Below are positions 25,442 through 34,164 of a stretch of DNA of 64,000 bases, one piece after another (position 1 is the stretch's first letter; every line of letters starts with the position of its first letter). Source of the stretch: CADEED01 sp020442965 (GTDB lineage: Bacteria > Pseudomonadota > Gammaproteobacteria > Steroidobacterales > Steroidobacteraceae). Made by a program: the position numbers and the translations under genes. The notes under the pieces are model-generated. The model was given only the letters and a program-made list of their open reading frames with translations. It was not told the DNA's origin and searched no databases. The stretch lies in the NCBI GenBank assembly GCA_041395525.1, contig JAWLAH010000003.1, positions 62,001 through 126,000 of the forward strand. Reading direction: 5' to 3'.

Positions 25442-27408
25442 GCTGCCCCCCAGCCGAGAGCACGCACCACGCGGTAAGTCACGAACGCACCGATGTACGC
25501 AAGAGCGAACAGGTAGCCCGCCATGATCAACGGATAGCGCCAGGAATTGGTCTCTCGTTTGACAACCGCTAGGGTCGACAAACACTGTGGCGCAAAAACG
25601 TACCACGCCAGCAGCGAACAAGCGGTTGCAAAACTCCAGGACGCGCCAATGATGGGCGCGAGCGAGCTCGCGAGCTCATCGCTGCTGGCCGACATGGCAT
25701 ACACCGTGCCGAGCGCCCCGATGGCCACTTCGCGCGCCGCCATGCCTGGCACCAGTGCGATAGAGATCTGCCAATTGAAGCCCAGCGGCGCGAACACATA
25801 TTCAAGCGTGCGACCGATCATGCCAGCGAAGCTGTAGTAGATCGCGGGTTGCGTCGCTCCGGCCGGCGCTCCCGGATAGCTGGACAAGAACCAAAGCACG
25901 ACCATCAACGAAAGAATGATCCCACCGACTCGACGCAGGAAGATCCGCACTCGGTCCCACAGTCCGTGCAGCAAGTTGGACAGATTGGGCCACTGGTAGT
26001 CCGGCAGTTCGAGCATCAATGGCGAATACTCTCCCCGTCTCACGGTTCGCTTGAGCACATAGGCGACCGCGAGCGCACTGGCAATCCCCGCGAAGTACAG
26101 GGCGAACAGCACCAGCCCCTGAATATTGAACGGTCCCCACGAGCGTGCGGGAATGAACGCGGCGATCAACAGCGCGTAGATGGGCAACCGTGCCGAACAG
26201 GTCATGAGTGGTGCAACCATGATCGTGGAAATCCGGTCACGCCAGGAGGGAATCGTGCGCGCCGCCATGATCCCGGGAATCGCGCATGCGAAACTCGAGA
26301 GGAGCGGAATGAACGCACGGCCCGAGAGTCCGACGCTGCCCATGACCCGATCGAGTAGGTAGGCGGCCCGTGGTAGATAACCGCTGTCCTCGAGCGCCAG
26401 AATGAAAAGAAAGAGAATGAGAATCTGCGGCAAGAACACCAACACACTACCCGCGCCCGCGATCACGCCATTGACCAACAGGCTACGCAATGGTCCCGGC
26501 GATAGCGACCCACTCACCCAATCGCCGACGCTCGCGACAGCGGTCGCGATCAGCTCCATCGGCAGCACAGCCCAACTGAACACCGCTTGAAAGACGACGA
26601 ACAACAGTGCTGCCAACAACGCCATGCCGGCGACCGGGTGCAGCACGATGGCATCGAATCGACGCTGCCAGCGCTGGATCGCGGGCTCGCGATAGCCGCA
26701 CACGTTCAGCAGCGCACGCGCATTCTGTTGTGTCTGCAGCGTTTCCTCCACGGTAGGTGCCTGCCAGTCGAGAGCGCCGGTCCGCTCAGCCGGTCGAACG
26801 TGCCGATCCAGCGCTTCGAGCAGTTGACTGGTGCCGCCCTTCGCGATCGCAATGGTAGTGACCACCGGGACGCCGAGTTCCGCGGACAGTCGCCGTGCAT
26901 CGACTCGTAGCTCCGCACGTTCGGCCGCGTCCGCACGATTGAGCACGACGATCATCGGCAGACCAAGTCGCTTGATGTCCAATAACAACTTGAGGCCAAC
27001 GGGCAAGTGCACCATGTCGGCCACGCAGACAATCAGCTCAGGCGGTGGCTCGCTCGCGAGGCGGCCGAGAATGACATCGCGAGTAATCGCCTCGTCCAGC
27101 GTGGTCGGAATCAGGCTATAGGTGCCGGGAAGGTCGACGATCCGGTACCGGCGTCCGGTCGCGCCGACCATTTCACCCAGCTTGCGCTCCACGGTGACGC
27201 CGGGATAGTTAGCAACCTTCTGCCGGCTCCCAGTGAGTCGATTGAACAGGGCGGTCTTGCCGCAATTCGGCACACCGACTAACGCGACGCGAAGAGGCGC
27301 ATCGACGGACGGCACCACACCCGACTTGTCCGCGCCGATTCGAGCGCCGGGTGCGGTCGGTGCAAGCTCGGTCGCCGACAAATCACGCAAAGTCGTCGTG
27401 TCGTTCAT
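25438..27408 (-). CDS. feoB: FeoB ferrous iron transporter
   Basis: 656 aa from the ATG that overlaps the feoA stop (ATGA at 27408). The N-terminal G domain shows G1 GVPNCGKT (45-52), NYPGVTVERK (switch I), DLPGTYSL (G3) and VVLNRADAAE (G4). The membrane part has the two Gate motifs, including CAIPGIMAARTI and GMAAREVAIGALGTVY, with about ten helices. FeoB imports Fe2+ across the inner membrane, driven or gated by GTP. It is shorter than E. coli FeoB (773 aa), mainly in the linker and C-terminus. Operon feoA-feoB-small CxxC gene. Confidence 0.96.
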   Translation of the reverse strand: MNDTTTLRDLSATELAPTAPGARIGADKSGVVPSVDAPLRVALVGVPNCGKTALFNRLTGSRQKVANYPGVTVERKLGEMVGATGRRYRIVDLPGTYSLIPTTLDEAITRDVILGRLASEPPPELIVCVADMVHLPVGLKLLLDIKRLGLPMIVVLNRADAAERAELRVDARRLSAELGVPVVTTIAIAKGGTSQLLEALDRHVRPAERTGALDWQAPTVEETLQTQQNARALLNVCGYREPAIQRWQRRFDAIVLHPVAGMALLAALLFVVFQAVFSWAVLPMELIATAVASVGDWVSGSLSPGPLRSLLVNGVIAGAGSVLVFLPQILILFLFILALEDSGYLPRAAYLLDRVMGSVGLSGRAFIPLLSSFACAIPGIMAARTIPSWRDRISTIMVAPLMTCSARLPIYALLIAAFIPARSWGPFNIQGLVLFALYFAGIASALAVAYVLKRTVRRGEYSPLMLELPDYQWPNLSNLLHGLWDRVRIFLRRVGGIILSLMVVLWFLSSYPGAPAGATQPAIYYSFAGMIGRTLEYVFAPLGFNWQISIALVPGMAAREVAIGALGTVYAMSASSDELASSLAPIIGASWSFATACSLLAWYVFAPQCLSTLAVVKRETNSWRYPLIMAGYLFALAYIGAFVTYRVVRALGWGAA

Positions 27409-27719
27409 GGGGTCGCTGCGACGTGCGAATGGGCGGCATCCTGACGTGTCACGGAGATCACGCTGGCTTCGCGTCGGCGCAGTGCGAAGGTGGAACCTGC
27501 CACTCGTACCGCCATCGGATCGCCACCTGGCGCCATGCGAGCGACCACTTCGCAGCTCGCGCCAGGCACGAAGCCGAGATCGCGGAGGCGTTGGGCGAGC
27601 GCGGTGCCTTGATTGTCGTCCAGCGCGCAGACAGACGCACACTCGCCCTGGACGAGATCGCAGAGAAGCGCGGGTGCTGTCGAAGTATCCACCGTCTCCG
27701 AAGTATCAACCTTGCCCAA
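27405..27719 (-). CDS. feoA: FeoA, SH3-like partner of FeoB
   Basis: Up to 104 aa from TTG 27719; a GTG at 27692 would give 95 aa, closer to the usual size, and has GGAG only three bases before it. The SH3-like core reads QRLRDLGFVPGASCEVVARM, DPMAVRVAGSTFALRRREAS. FeoA interacts with FeoB and is needed for ferrous iron uptake. The N-terminal 20 residues repeat the DTS motif and look unconserved. Confidence 0.88.
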   Translation of the reverse strand: MGKVDTSETVDTSTAPALLCDLVQGECASVCALDDNQGTALAQRLRDLGFVPGASCEVVARMAPGGDPMAVRVAGSTFALRRREASVISVTRQDAAHSHVAATP

Positions 27720-27726
27720 TCAGTTG

Positions 27727-27749
27727 TAAATGAGAAGAGTTCCTATTCA
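27727..27749 (-). promoter_or_regulatory. Candidate Fur box upstream of feoA
   Basis: The plus strand holds AAATGAGAA, then a 3-base spacer and TTCCTATTC. The left half matches the classic Fur half-site; the right half matches its complement at 6 of 9 positions. It lies directly upstream of the feoA start, where Fur-iron repression is expected for feo operons. No footprint evidence, only sequence similarity and context. Confidence 0.45.
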
Positions 27750-27898
27750 CGAAGGCAGCCCAAGGATCGGACGAGATCGTGATTATTAGCTCACTGGCGA
27801 TCCAATGTAGGAACTGATACGCCCAATAGCACATATTTTAGCCCAATTCTCAGCTATGAACCCGCCATGCAGCCTCGTTTTCGACAAGCATCCATTTA

Positions 27899-27928
27899 TT
27901 GACACTATGTCAGCACGTTTTCTAGAAT
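27899..27928 (+). promoter_or_regulatory. Promoter of the tetR-efflux operon with a palindromic operator
   Basis: A consensus -35 TTGACA (27899-27904), an 18-base spacer and -10 TAGAAT (27923-27928) lie just upstream of the TetR start (27935). The -35 is embedded in the palindrome TGACActaTGTCA (27900-27912), a good candidate operator for the TetR-type repressor. The -10 is only 7 bases before the ATG, so the transcript would be nearly leaderless. Confidence 0.65.
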
Positions 27929-27934
27929 CACGCG

Positions 27935-28585
27935 ATGAGTCTTGTCGCTGACCGTCGTCTCGAAGAGAAAGAACGTCGCCGCAGCGCGATCATCGATGCT
28001 GCCGAGTCGGTGTGTCTGCAGGCCGGCCTCGATGCCATGACCATGGACGAAGTCGCTCGGGCAGCACGGCTGTCACGCGCGTTGCTATACGTCTATTTCA
28101 AGGACAAGGCTGATCTGGTATTCGCGCTCGCCGATCGCGCTCTGTCGAGTCTGCACGGGCGATTCACGGTGTGCGCGCAACAATTCCCCACGGGACTCGC
28201 ACAATTGCGCGCCATGGGCCGCGCCTATCTCGCCTTCTCGCACGAACTGCCCGCGCAGTTCGAAGCCTTGGCCAGATTCGAATTGCATTCGCCCGATATC
28301 GACAACGCGAACGGCGCGGAAGCGGCCTGCGTGGCCGCGGGCGACTGCGTACACGCTGTCATGATCGCGGCGATCGATACCGGGCTACGCGACGGCTCGA
28401 TACGCGCCGATGTCGGACCGCCGGCACTCGTTAGCATTACCTTATGGGGTTTCATGCATGGTGTGATTCAGCTTGCCGCCACCAAGGCCAATGTACTGGC
28501 GCACGACGGGATCGAGGCGAGCGATTTGTTCGCGCAGGCGCTCGATATGGCAACCCGCTCGCTGGTTGCGCCGGAACGCTCATGA
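27935..28585 (+). CDS. TetR/AcrR-family repressor
   Basis: 216 aa. The N-terminal helix-turn-helix reads ERRRSAIIDAAESVCLQAGL, TMDEVARAARLSRALLYVYF, followed by KDKADLVFAL, typical of TetR. The C-terminal ligand domain is unassigned. Its stop overlaps the start of the outer-membrane factor gene (ATGA), so it is the first gene of the operon it most likely controls. The operator candidate TGACActaTGTCA over its -35 implies autorepression. Confidence 0.92.
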   Translation: MSLVADRRLEEKERRRSAIIDAAESVCLQAGLDAMTMDEVARAARLSRALLYVYFKDKADLVFALADRALSSLHGRFTVCAQQFPTGLAQLRAMGRAYLAFSHELPAQFEALARFELHSPDIDNANGAEAACVAAGDCVHAVMIAAIDTGLRDGSIRADVGPPALVSITLWGFMHGVIQLAATKANVLAHDGIEASDLFAQALDMATRSLVAPERS

Positions 28586-30003
28586 CGGATGCCCAGCGCC
28601 GCCATTTGCTCCTCGCGACGCTCCTCGGTCTGGGGCTGACCAATATGCCAGGTGACAGCTGGGGACAAGCGGACTCGTCACGCAGTATTGCAGCCGTGAT
28701 CGACGACTATGTCGCGAGTGGACTCAAGGCCAATCTCGGCTTGCAATCCCGATCACTCGAACTCGAGCGCGCGCAGGCGGCACTCGACGCGGCACGTGCA
28801 GGGTACATGCCACAACTGGACTTCGCCGCGCGCTACACACGCGCCGAAGGCGGCCGCCAAATCACCGTGCCGCTGGCCAGCGCGCTGAACCCGGTCTACA
28901 CGAGTCTGAATGAGCTGTTGGTAGCGGCCGGTCGGCCGGGCGAGTTTCCTCAGATCGAAGACCGCGGCTTCAGCTTGATCCGCGAGCGCGAGCAGGATAC
29001 GCGCCTCAGTTTGCGCCAACCGCTCATTGCGCCCGCGATACCAGCGGCCGTGCGCGCAAACCGTGCGCTGCTCGGCGCCAGTGACTACGCGCGTATCGCT
29101 TTTGCACGCCGCCTGAAACGCGACATCGCAGTCGGCTACCTCAACTGGCTGGCAGCGACCAAAACGCGCGGCATCGTGCAAGCCAGCCTGACGCTGCTCG
29201 AAGAGAATCTGCGCGTCAACGATTCATTGTTCCGCAACGGCAAGATCACCCAGGATCAAGTGCTCCGGGCCAAGGCCGAGCTGTTAGCTGTGACGCAGCA
29301 GTTGCGCGAGGCCGAAAATGGGATTGCGCAGGCGGCCAGCTACCTCAATTTTCTGTTGAATCGGCCACTCGCAAGTCCACTCGACGCCGCGGACGCGCGT
29401 CAGGATCTCGCGGTGGCGCGCACGGATCTCGCGCAACTGCGAAGCTTGGCGATGGATCGTCGCCCCGAATTGGCGCAACTCGGCAAACTCGAACGCGCCA
29501 GCGCCGAGCAACTGCGGATTGCCCGGACGGCGCGCTGGCCAACACTGTCCCTGGGTGCCGATGCCGGCATTCAGGGCGAGCGCTACGAGTTCGGCAGCGG
29601 TCGCAATTTTGGCACGCTGTCCTTACTACTCAACTGGTCACTGTTCGATGGCGGCGCCCGTGCCGCCGAGGTACGGCGCGCGGCGGCCAGCGTGCGCCAG
29701 GCACAGTTGCAACGCGAACAAACGGCGCAGCAGATCCAGCTCGAAGTGCAGCAGGCACTGGACCAATTACTCACCGCGAATGATTCGCTGGCGACCGCCG
29801 AGGCACGCACCACGGCTGCGCAGGCCGCTTTTCGGATCGCGGCGCACAAACGCGACGCCGGCGCGATCAGTCAGGTGGAATTCATCGATGCGCGCGCAAG
29901 CCTGGCTTCCGCCGAACTGAATCTGAACGTCACGCGCTTCGGCTTGCTGGCACGTCAGGCCGAGCTCGACTACGCGACCGCATCCGGCGACCTGCCACTC
30001 TGA
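28582..30003 (+). CDS. TolC-family outer membrane efflux protein
   Basis: 473 aa from ATG 28582. The N-terminus (RRHLLLATLLGLGL ... SWGQA) is a signal peptide. The body is two related halves of long helices and strands: RSLELERAQAALDAARAGYM, LTLLEENLRVNDSLFRNGKI and LRIARTARWPTLSLGADAG, with KRDAGAISQVEFIDARASLA near the end. It forms the trimeric duct for the RND pump encoded next. Coupled to tetR by a 4-base overlap; the adaptor gene begins 13 bases after it. Confidence 0.9.
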   Translation: MTDAQRRHLLLATLLGLGLTNMPGDSWGQADSSRSIAAVIDDYVASGLKANLGLQSRSLELERAQAALDAARAGYMPQLDFAARYTRAEGGRQITVPLASALNPVYTSLNELLVAAGRPGEFPQIEDRGFSLIREREQDTRLSLRQPLIAPAIPAAVRANRALLGASDYARIAFARRLKRDIAVGYLNWLAATKTRGIVQASLTLLEENLRVNDSLFRNGKITQDQVLRAKAELLAVTQQLREAENGIAQAASYLNFLLNRPLASPLDAADARQDLAVARTDLAQLRSLAMDRRPELAQLGKLERASAEQLRIARTARWPTLSLGADAGIQGERYEFGSGRNFGTLSLLLNWSLFDGGARAAEVRRAAASVRQAQLQREQTAQQIQLEVQQALDQLLTANDSLATAEARTTAAQAAFRIAAHKRDAGAISQVEFIDARASLASAELNLNVTRFGLLARQAELDYATASGDLPL

Positions 30004-30016
30004 CGCAGGACAGTTT

Positions 30017-31084
30017 ATGTCATTGAGCAACTTCCTGATTCGCGGCTTCTCACTGGTGCTGCTCGTTGTCGCAAGCGGCTGCGGTTCCGCTGACAAACCG
30101 GTCGCCGCGAAACCCGCTACGCCCGTACGCGTGGCGCGCGCCACGCAAGGGCCAGCGGCACCGCCCATCTCCACGACTGGCATCGTCGCTAACAAGGATG
30201 AGATGCGCCTGTCGTTCAAAGTCGGTGGCGTGATTCGCAAAATTAGCGTGCAAGAGGGCGTCGCTGTCAAGAAGGGGCAGCAGCTCGCCGAGATCGAACT
30301 CACCGAAGTGAACGCGCAAGTTGAGCAGGCACGCCAACTAGCGAACAAAGCTGACCGCGATCTCGCGCGCGGCGAGAACCTGTATGCCGATCAGGTGATC
30401 AGCCTGGAGCAGTTGCAGAATTTGCGCACCCAGGCGGCTCTCGCGAAAGCGCAGTTGCGAGCAGCGGACTTCAATCGTGGCTATGCTGCCATCACCGCGC
30501 CCGGTGACGCAGTCGTGCTGCGAAGGCTGGCAGAGGAACGCGAGTTGGTGCCCGCCGGGCAGCCAATCCTCATCCTCGGCGGCAGCGGCCGCGGTTTCGT
30601 CATGCGTTGTGCACTCGCAGACCGCGAAGTCGTGCAGCTCAAACTTGGCGATCGCGGCACTGCTCAGCTGGACGCGTTCCCCGGCAAGTCGTTCGTCGCG
30701 ACCGTGAGCGAGATCGCCCGCGTCTCTGATCCAGTCACGGGACTGTTCGATGTCGAGTTGCGCTTCGATGCGGCGCCGGTCGGGCTCGTGAGCGGACTGA
30801 TTGCTAGAATCGAGTTGTCGCCCGCTGCCGGCGTCACGCACACGCTGACCTATATTCCGATAGGTGCGCTCGTACAAGCCGACGGTAACCGCGCCAGCGT
30901 TTTCGTAGTGGCCGACGACACGGCACGCAAACGTGACGTCGAGGTCGCCTTCATTGCCGCTGACTCCGTGGCGCTTGCGGCTGGCGTCGCGCCGGGTGAC
31001 GCCGTTGTTTCAGATGGCGCGCTATATCTCGATGATGGCGAGCATATTCGCATTCTGGCGACCGGCGAGCCGGACAGTCGCTGA
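30017..31084 (+). CDS. RND efflux periplasmic adaptor (lipoprotein)
   Basis: 355 aa. A lipoprotein signal ends at VVASGCG, giving lipid-modified Cys22. The barrel-sandwich and hairpin regions show LSFKVGGVIRKISVQEGVAV, KKGQQLAEIE and the coiled hairpin VEQARQLANKADRDLARGEN. It bridges the RND permease and the TolC-type channel. AGGA lies upstream of the ATG, and its stop overlaps the permease start by one base. Confidence 0.92.
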   Translation: MSLSNFLIRGFSLVLLVVASGCGSADKPVAAKPATPVRVARATQGPAAPPISTTGIVANKDEMRLSFKVGGVIRKISVQEGVAVKKGQQLAEIELTEVNAQVEQARQLANKADRDLARGENLYADQVISLEQLQNLRTQAALAKAQLRAADFNRGYAAITAPGDAVVLRRLAEERELVPAGQPILILGGSGRGFVMRCALADREVVQLKLGDRGTAQLDAFPGKSFVATVSEIARVSDPVTGLFDVELRFDAAPVGLVSGLIARIELSPAAGVTHTLTYIPIGALVQADGNRASVFVVADDTARKRDVEVAFIAADSVALAAGVAPGDAVVSDGALYLDDGEHIRILATGEPDSR

Positions 31085-34000
31085 TGTCTATTTTGGAATT
31101 TCCAATTCGGCGCTATCAATTCACGCTGGTCGCGTTTCTGTGCCTGATCGCGCTCGGTTGCTACAGCTTCCTCAACATGGCGCGCGAGGAGGACCCGTAC
31201 TTCAAGATCCCAGGCTTCTTCGTCAGCGCAATCTTCCCAGGCGCCGATCCCAAGGATTTGGAGCGCCTGGTCGCCAAGCCAATCGAGGATCGCCTCGCCG
31301 AGCTGGATGATGTACACAAGATAGAGACGACGATTCGCGATGGCGTGTCGTTCACGGCGATCGAGTTTGCGGCGAGCACGGATGCAGACAAGAAGTTCGA
31401 TGAGGTCACGCGCGAGATCAATTCTCTGCGCCCGACCCTGCCCCGAGAGATTCTGAACCTCGAGATCCGCAAGATCTCGCCCGCCTTGGTGAATACGGTG
31501 CAGTTCGCTCTGGTATCGCCAGACGCGCCATACCGTGAGCTCGAGGACTATGCCCGCGAACTCAAAGATCAACTGAAGACGGTCGATGGTATCCGCACTG
31601 CCGAAACCTGGGCCTATCCCCAACGCGAGTTGCGCATTGCGCTCGACCTTGCCCGACTTGCAGAGCTGAAGATCTCCGCAGGGCGCGTGGTCGCAGCGGT
31701 GGAGAGCCAGAACGCCAACATTCCGGCCGGCATCGTTGATCTGGGCTCGCGCAGCTTCAGTTTGAAGACCTCGGGCGCATATACGACGCTCGAACAAGTG
31801 CGTAATACGGTCATCGCGGCGAATGGCGCACGCGTATTGCGCGTGCGCGACGTCGCGCACGTGAGTTGGGAAGACTCGCCGATCACCTACGTCGGTAGAT
31901 TCTCCGGCAGGCGCGCTGTATTCATAACCGCCAATCAGAAAGAAGGCTATAACGTCCTGAAAGTACGCGCGGCCATTGCCGACGTGACGGAGCGCTACTC
32001 GCAAGGTCTGCCCAAGAGCATGCAACTCGTGACGGGATTTGATCAGTCACTGAATGTTCGCGCCCGGTTGAAGCGGCTCTACATTGATTTTTCGATCGCA
32101 ATCGCGATCGTCCTGCTCACACTGCTGCCGCTCGGAGCGCGCGCCGCGAGCATCGTCATGATATCGATACCGCTGTCACTGGCCTTCGGCCTCACGTCGC
32201 TGTACTTCCTCGGCTACTCACTCAATCAACTGTCGATCGCCGGCTTCGTCGTGGCGCTCGGTCTGTTGGTCGATGATTCGATCGTCACAGTGGAGAACAT
32301 TGCACGGCATCTGCGCATGGGCTACACGCGCACGCAAGCGGCGCTTGCTGGGACGCGCCAGATCGCGGTCGCCGTACTTGGCTGCACCGCGGCTCTGATT
32401 TTCGCGTTTCTGCCGCTGATCGCGCTGCCCGGCAACGCCGGCAAGTTCATCCGCGTGCTACCTGTTACCGTCGTGGCGACCATCGTCGGCTCCCTGCTCA
32501 TCGCACTGTTGATCATTCCGTTCCTGGCGACCCAGCTTTTGCGCGAGCACGACCATCCCGAAGGCAATCGGTTTCTGCAACGCGTGATGGATGCAATTCA
32601 TCGGTACTATCGGCCCGCGCTGCACTACTGCCTGGCGAGACCGAAGAGCACCGTGCTGGTGGCATTGGGGGGCTCGCTGCTATTGTCGGCAGCGCTGGTA
32701 CCCCTGATCGGCACCAGCGTGTTCCCCAAAGCCGGGACGCCGCAGTTCTTGATCGAAGTCAGCACGCCCAACGGCACCAGCCTCGCGGAGACCGATCGTG
32801 CGCTACGCGTCGTTGAACACCAGCTCGAGCAGATGCCCGAGGTCAAGAGCTGGTTTGCCAACCTTGGGCATGGCAATCCGCAAATCTACTACAACCATAT
32901 CACTCGCAACGAAGCGACTAACTACGCCGAGCTATTCGTGCAGTTGCGCCGTTATGACACCCGCAATACGACCCGTGACCTGCAGGCTTTGCGCGCGCGC
33001 CTGGACAATTATCCCAACGCGCGCTTTCGCGTGAAGGAATTCAGCAATGGACCGCCGGTTTCCGCACCCATCTCGATCCGAGTGATCGGGCCAGACCTGC
33101 AGGTTCTCGACTCACTGGCGGCGCGCGTCGAGCGCTTGCTGGAAGGTATCGAGGGAACGCGCGACGTCAGCAATCCACTGAAAGTGTCGCGGACCAATCT
33201 ACGATTGAATCTCGATACGCAGAAGGCCGGCCTGCTCGGAGTTCCCAGCGTGGAATTCGATCGGGCGGTGCGTCTCGCGGTCGCAGGTATACCGGCGGGC
33301 ACATTCAAGGACGATAGTGGCGAGCAGTACAACATCGTGGTGCGAGCACCGGTGGGTAAGCGCGCAAACTTCGATACACTGCAGGGAATCCGTGTGCCGG
33401 CGGCCAGCGGTGCAAATCTGCCGGCCTCACAACTCGCGACGCTCGGCTTCGAGAAGGCGCCAACCTTGATCCAGCGATTCAATCGCGAGCGGGCGATCAA
33501 CGTAGACGCCGAGGTGGTTGAGGGCTACAACACTGCGCGACTCACTGCGGCAGCCGTTGCGCAGCTGGATCAGATGGATTGGCCGCGCGGTTATCGCTAC
33601 AAGCTGGGTGGTGACGCGGAAGCCGGCGCAGAGTCTTTCGGCGGTATCGGCGTCGCGATACTGGTCGCGATATTCGGCATCTTCGCGGTTCTCGTGCTCG
33701 AGTTCGGCAGCTTCAAGTCGACGCTGATCGTGCTAACAGTGGTACCGCTCGGTGTATTCGGCGGATTACTGATGCTGCTCGCTTCTCGCAATGACATATC
33801 GTTTGTGGCGACAATTGGTTTTGTCGCGCTGCTCGGGATCGAAATCAAGAACTCAATCTTGTTGGTCGATTTCACCAATCAGCTGCGCGAGCAAGGTGTC
33901 GCGCTCGATGAGGCTATCGAGCGCGCGGGCGAGATCCGGTTTCTGCCCATCCTGCTAACGTCAGCGACTGCGATCGGTGGCCTGCTACCACTCGCCGTGC

Positions 34001-34164
34001 AGAACATTGGGCTCTACTCGCCCATGGCATGGGTGATAATCGGCGGCCTGATAAGCTCCACGCTGTTAGCACGACTGGTTACACCAGTTGTCTACAAGCT
34101 GATTCCACCGGCGCTCCAGGGACCGGCAAACCTACTGACCACTCCAGAGCCGCGGCCTGCCTGA
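31084..34164 (+). CDS. RND efflux permease (HAE1/AcrB type)
   Basis: 1026 aa with the expected 12 helices and two large periplasmic loops. Helix 4 contains the proton-relay pair Asp397-Asp398 in VALGLLVDDSIVTVENIAR. SLAFGLTSLYFLGYSLNQLS and FVATIGFVALLGIEIKNSIL mark the two symmetric halves, the latter holding the conserved Lys of helix 10. It exports drugs, solvents or metabolites by proton antiport. The last 33 bases overlap the convergent Ig-repeat lipoprotein gene. Confidence 0.94.
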   Translation: MSILEFPIRRYQFTLVAFLCLIALGCYSFLNMAREEDPYFKIPGFFVSAIFPGADPKDLERLVAKPIEDRLAELDDVHKIETTIRDGVSFTAIEFAASTDADKKFDEVTREINSLRPTLPREILNLEIRKISPALVNTVQFALVSPDAPYRELEDYARELKDQLKTVDGIRTAETWAYPQRELRIALDLARLAELKISAGRVVAAVESQNANIPAGIVDLGSRSFSLKTSGAYTTLEQVRNTVIAANGARVLRVRDVAHVSWEDSPITYVGRFSGRRAVFITANQKEGYNVLKVRAAIADVTERYSQGLPKSMQLVTGFDQSLNVRARLKRLYIDFSIAIAIVLLTLLPLGARAASIVMISIPLSLAFGLTSLYFLGYSLNQLSIAGFVVALGLLVDDSIVTVENIARHLRMGYTRTQAALAGTRQIAVAVLGCTAALIFAFLPLIALPGNAGKFIRVLPVTVVATIVGSLLIALLIIPFLATQLLREHDHPEGNRFLQRVMDAIHRYYRPALHYCLARPKSTVLVALGGSLLLSAALVPLIGTSVFPKAGTPQFLIEVSTPNGTSLAETDRALRVVEHQLEQMPEVKSWFANLGHGNPQIYYNHITRNEATNYAELFVQLRRYDTRNTTRDLQALRARLDNYPNARFRVKEFSNGPPVSAPISIRVIGPDLQVLDSLAARVERLLEGIEGTRDVSNPLKVSRTNLRLNLDTQKAGLLGVPSVEFDRAVRLAVAGIPAGTFKDDSGEQYNIVVRAPVGKRANFDTLQGIRVPAASGANLPASQLATLGFEKAPTLIQRFNRERAINVDAEVVEGYNTARLTAAAVAQLDQMDWPRGYRYKLGGDAEAGAESFGGIGVAILVAIFGIFAVLVLEFGSFKSTLIVLTVVPLGVFGGLLMLLASRNDISFVATIGFVALLGIEIKNSILLVDFTNQLREQGVALDEAIERAGEIRFLPILLTSATAIGGLLPLAVQNIGLYSPMAWVIIGGLISSTLLARLVTPVVYKLIPPALQGPANLLTTPEPRPA

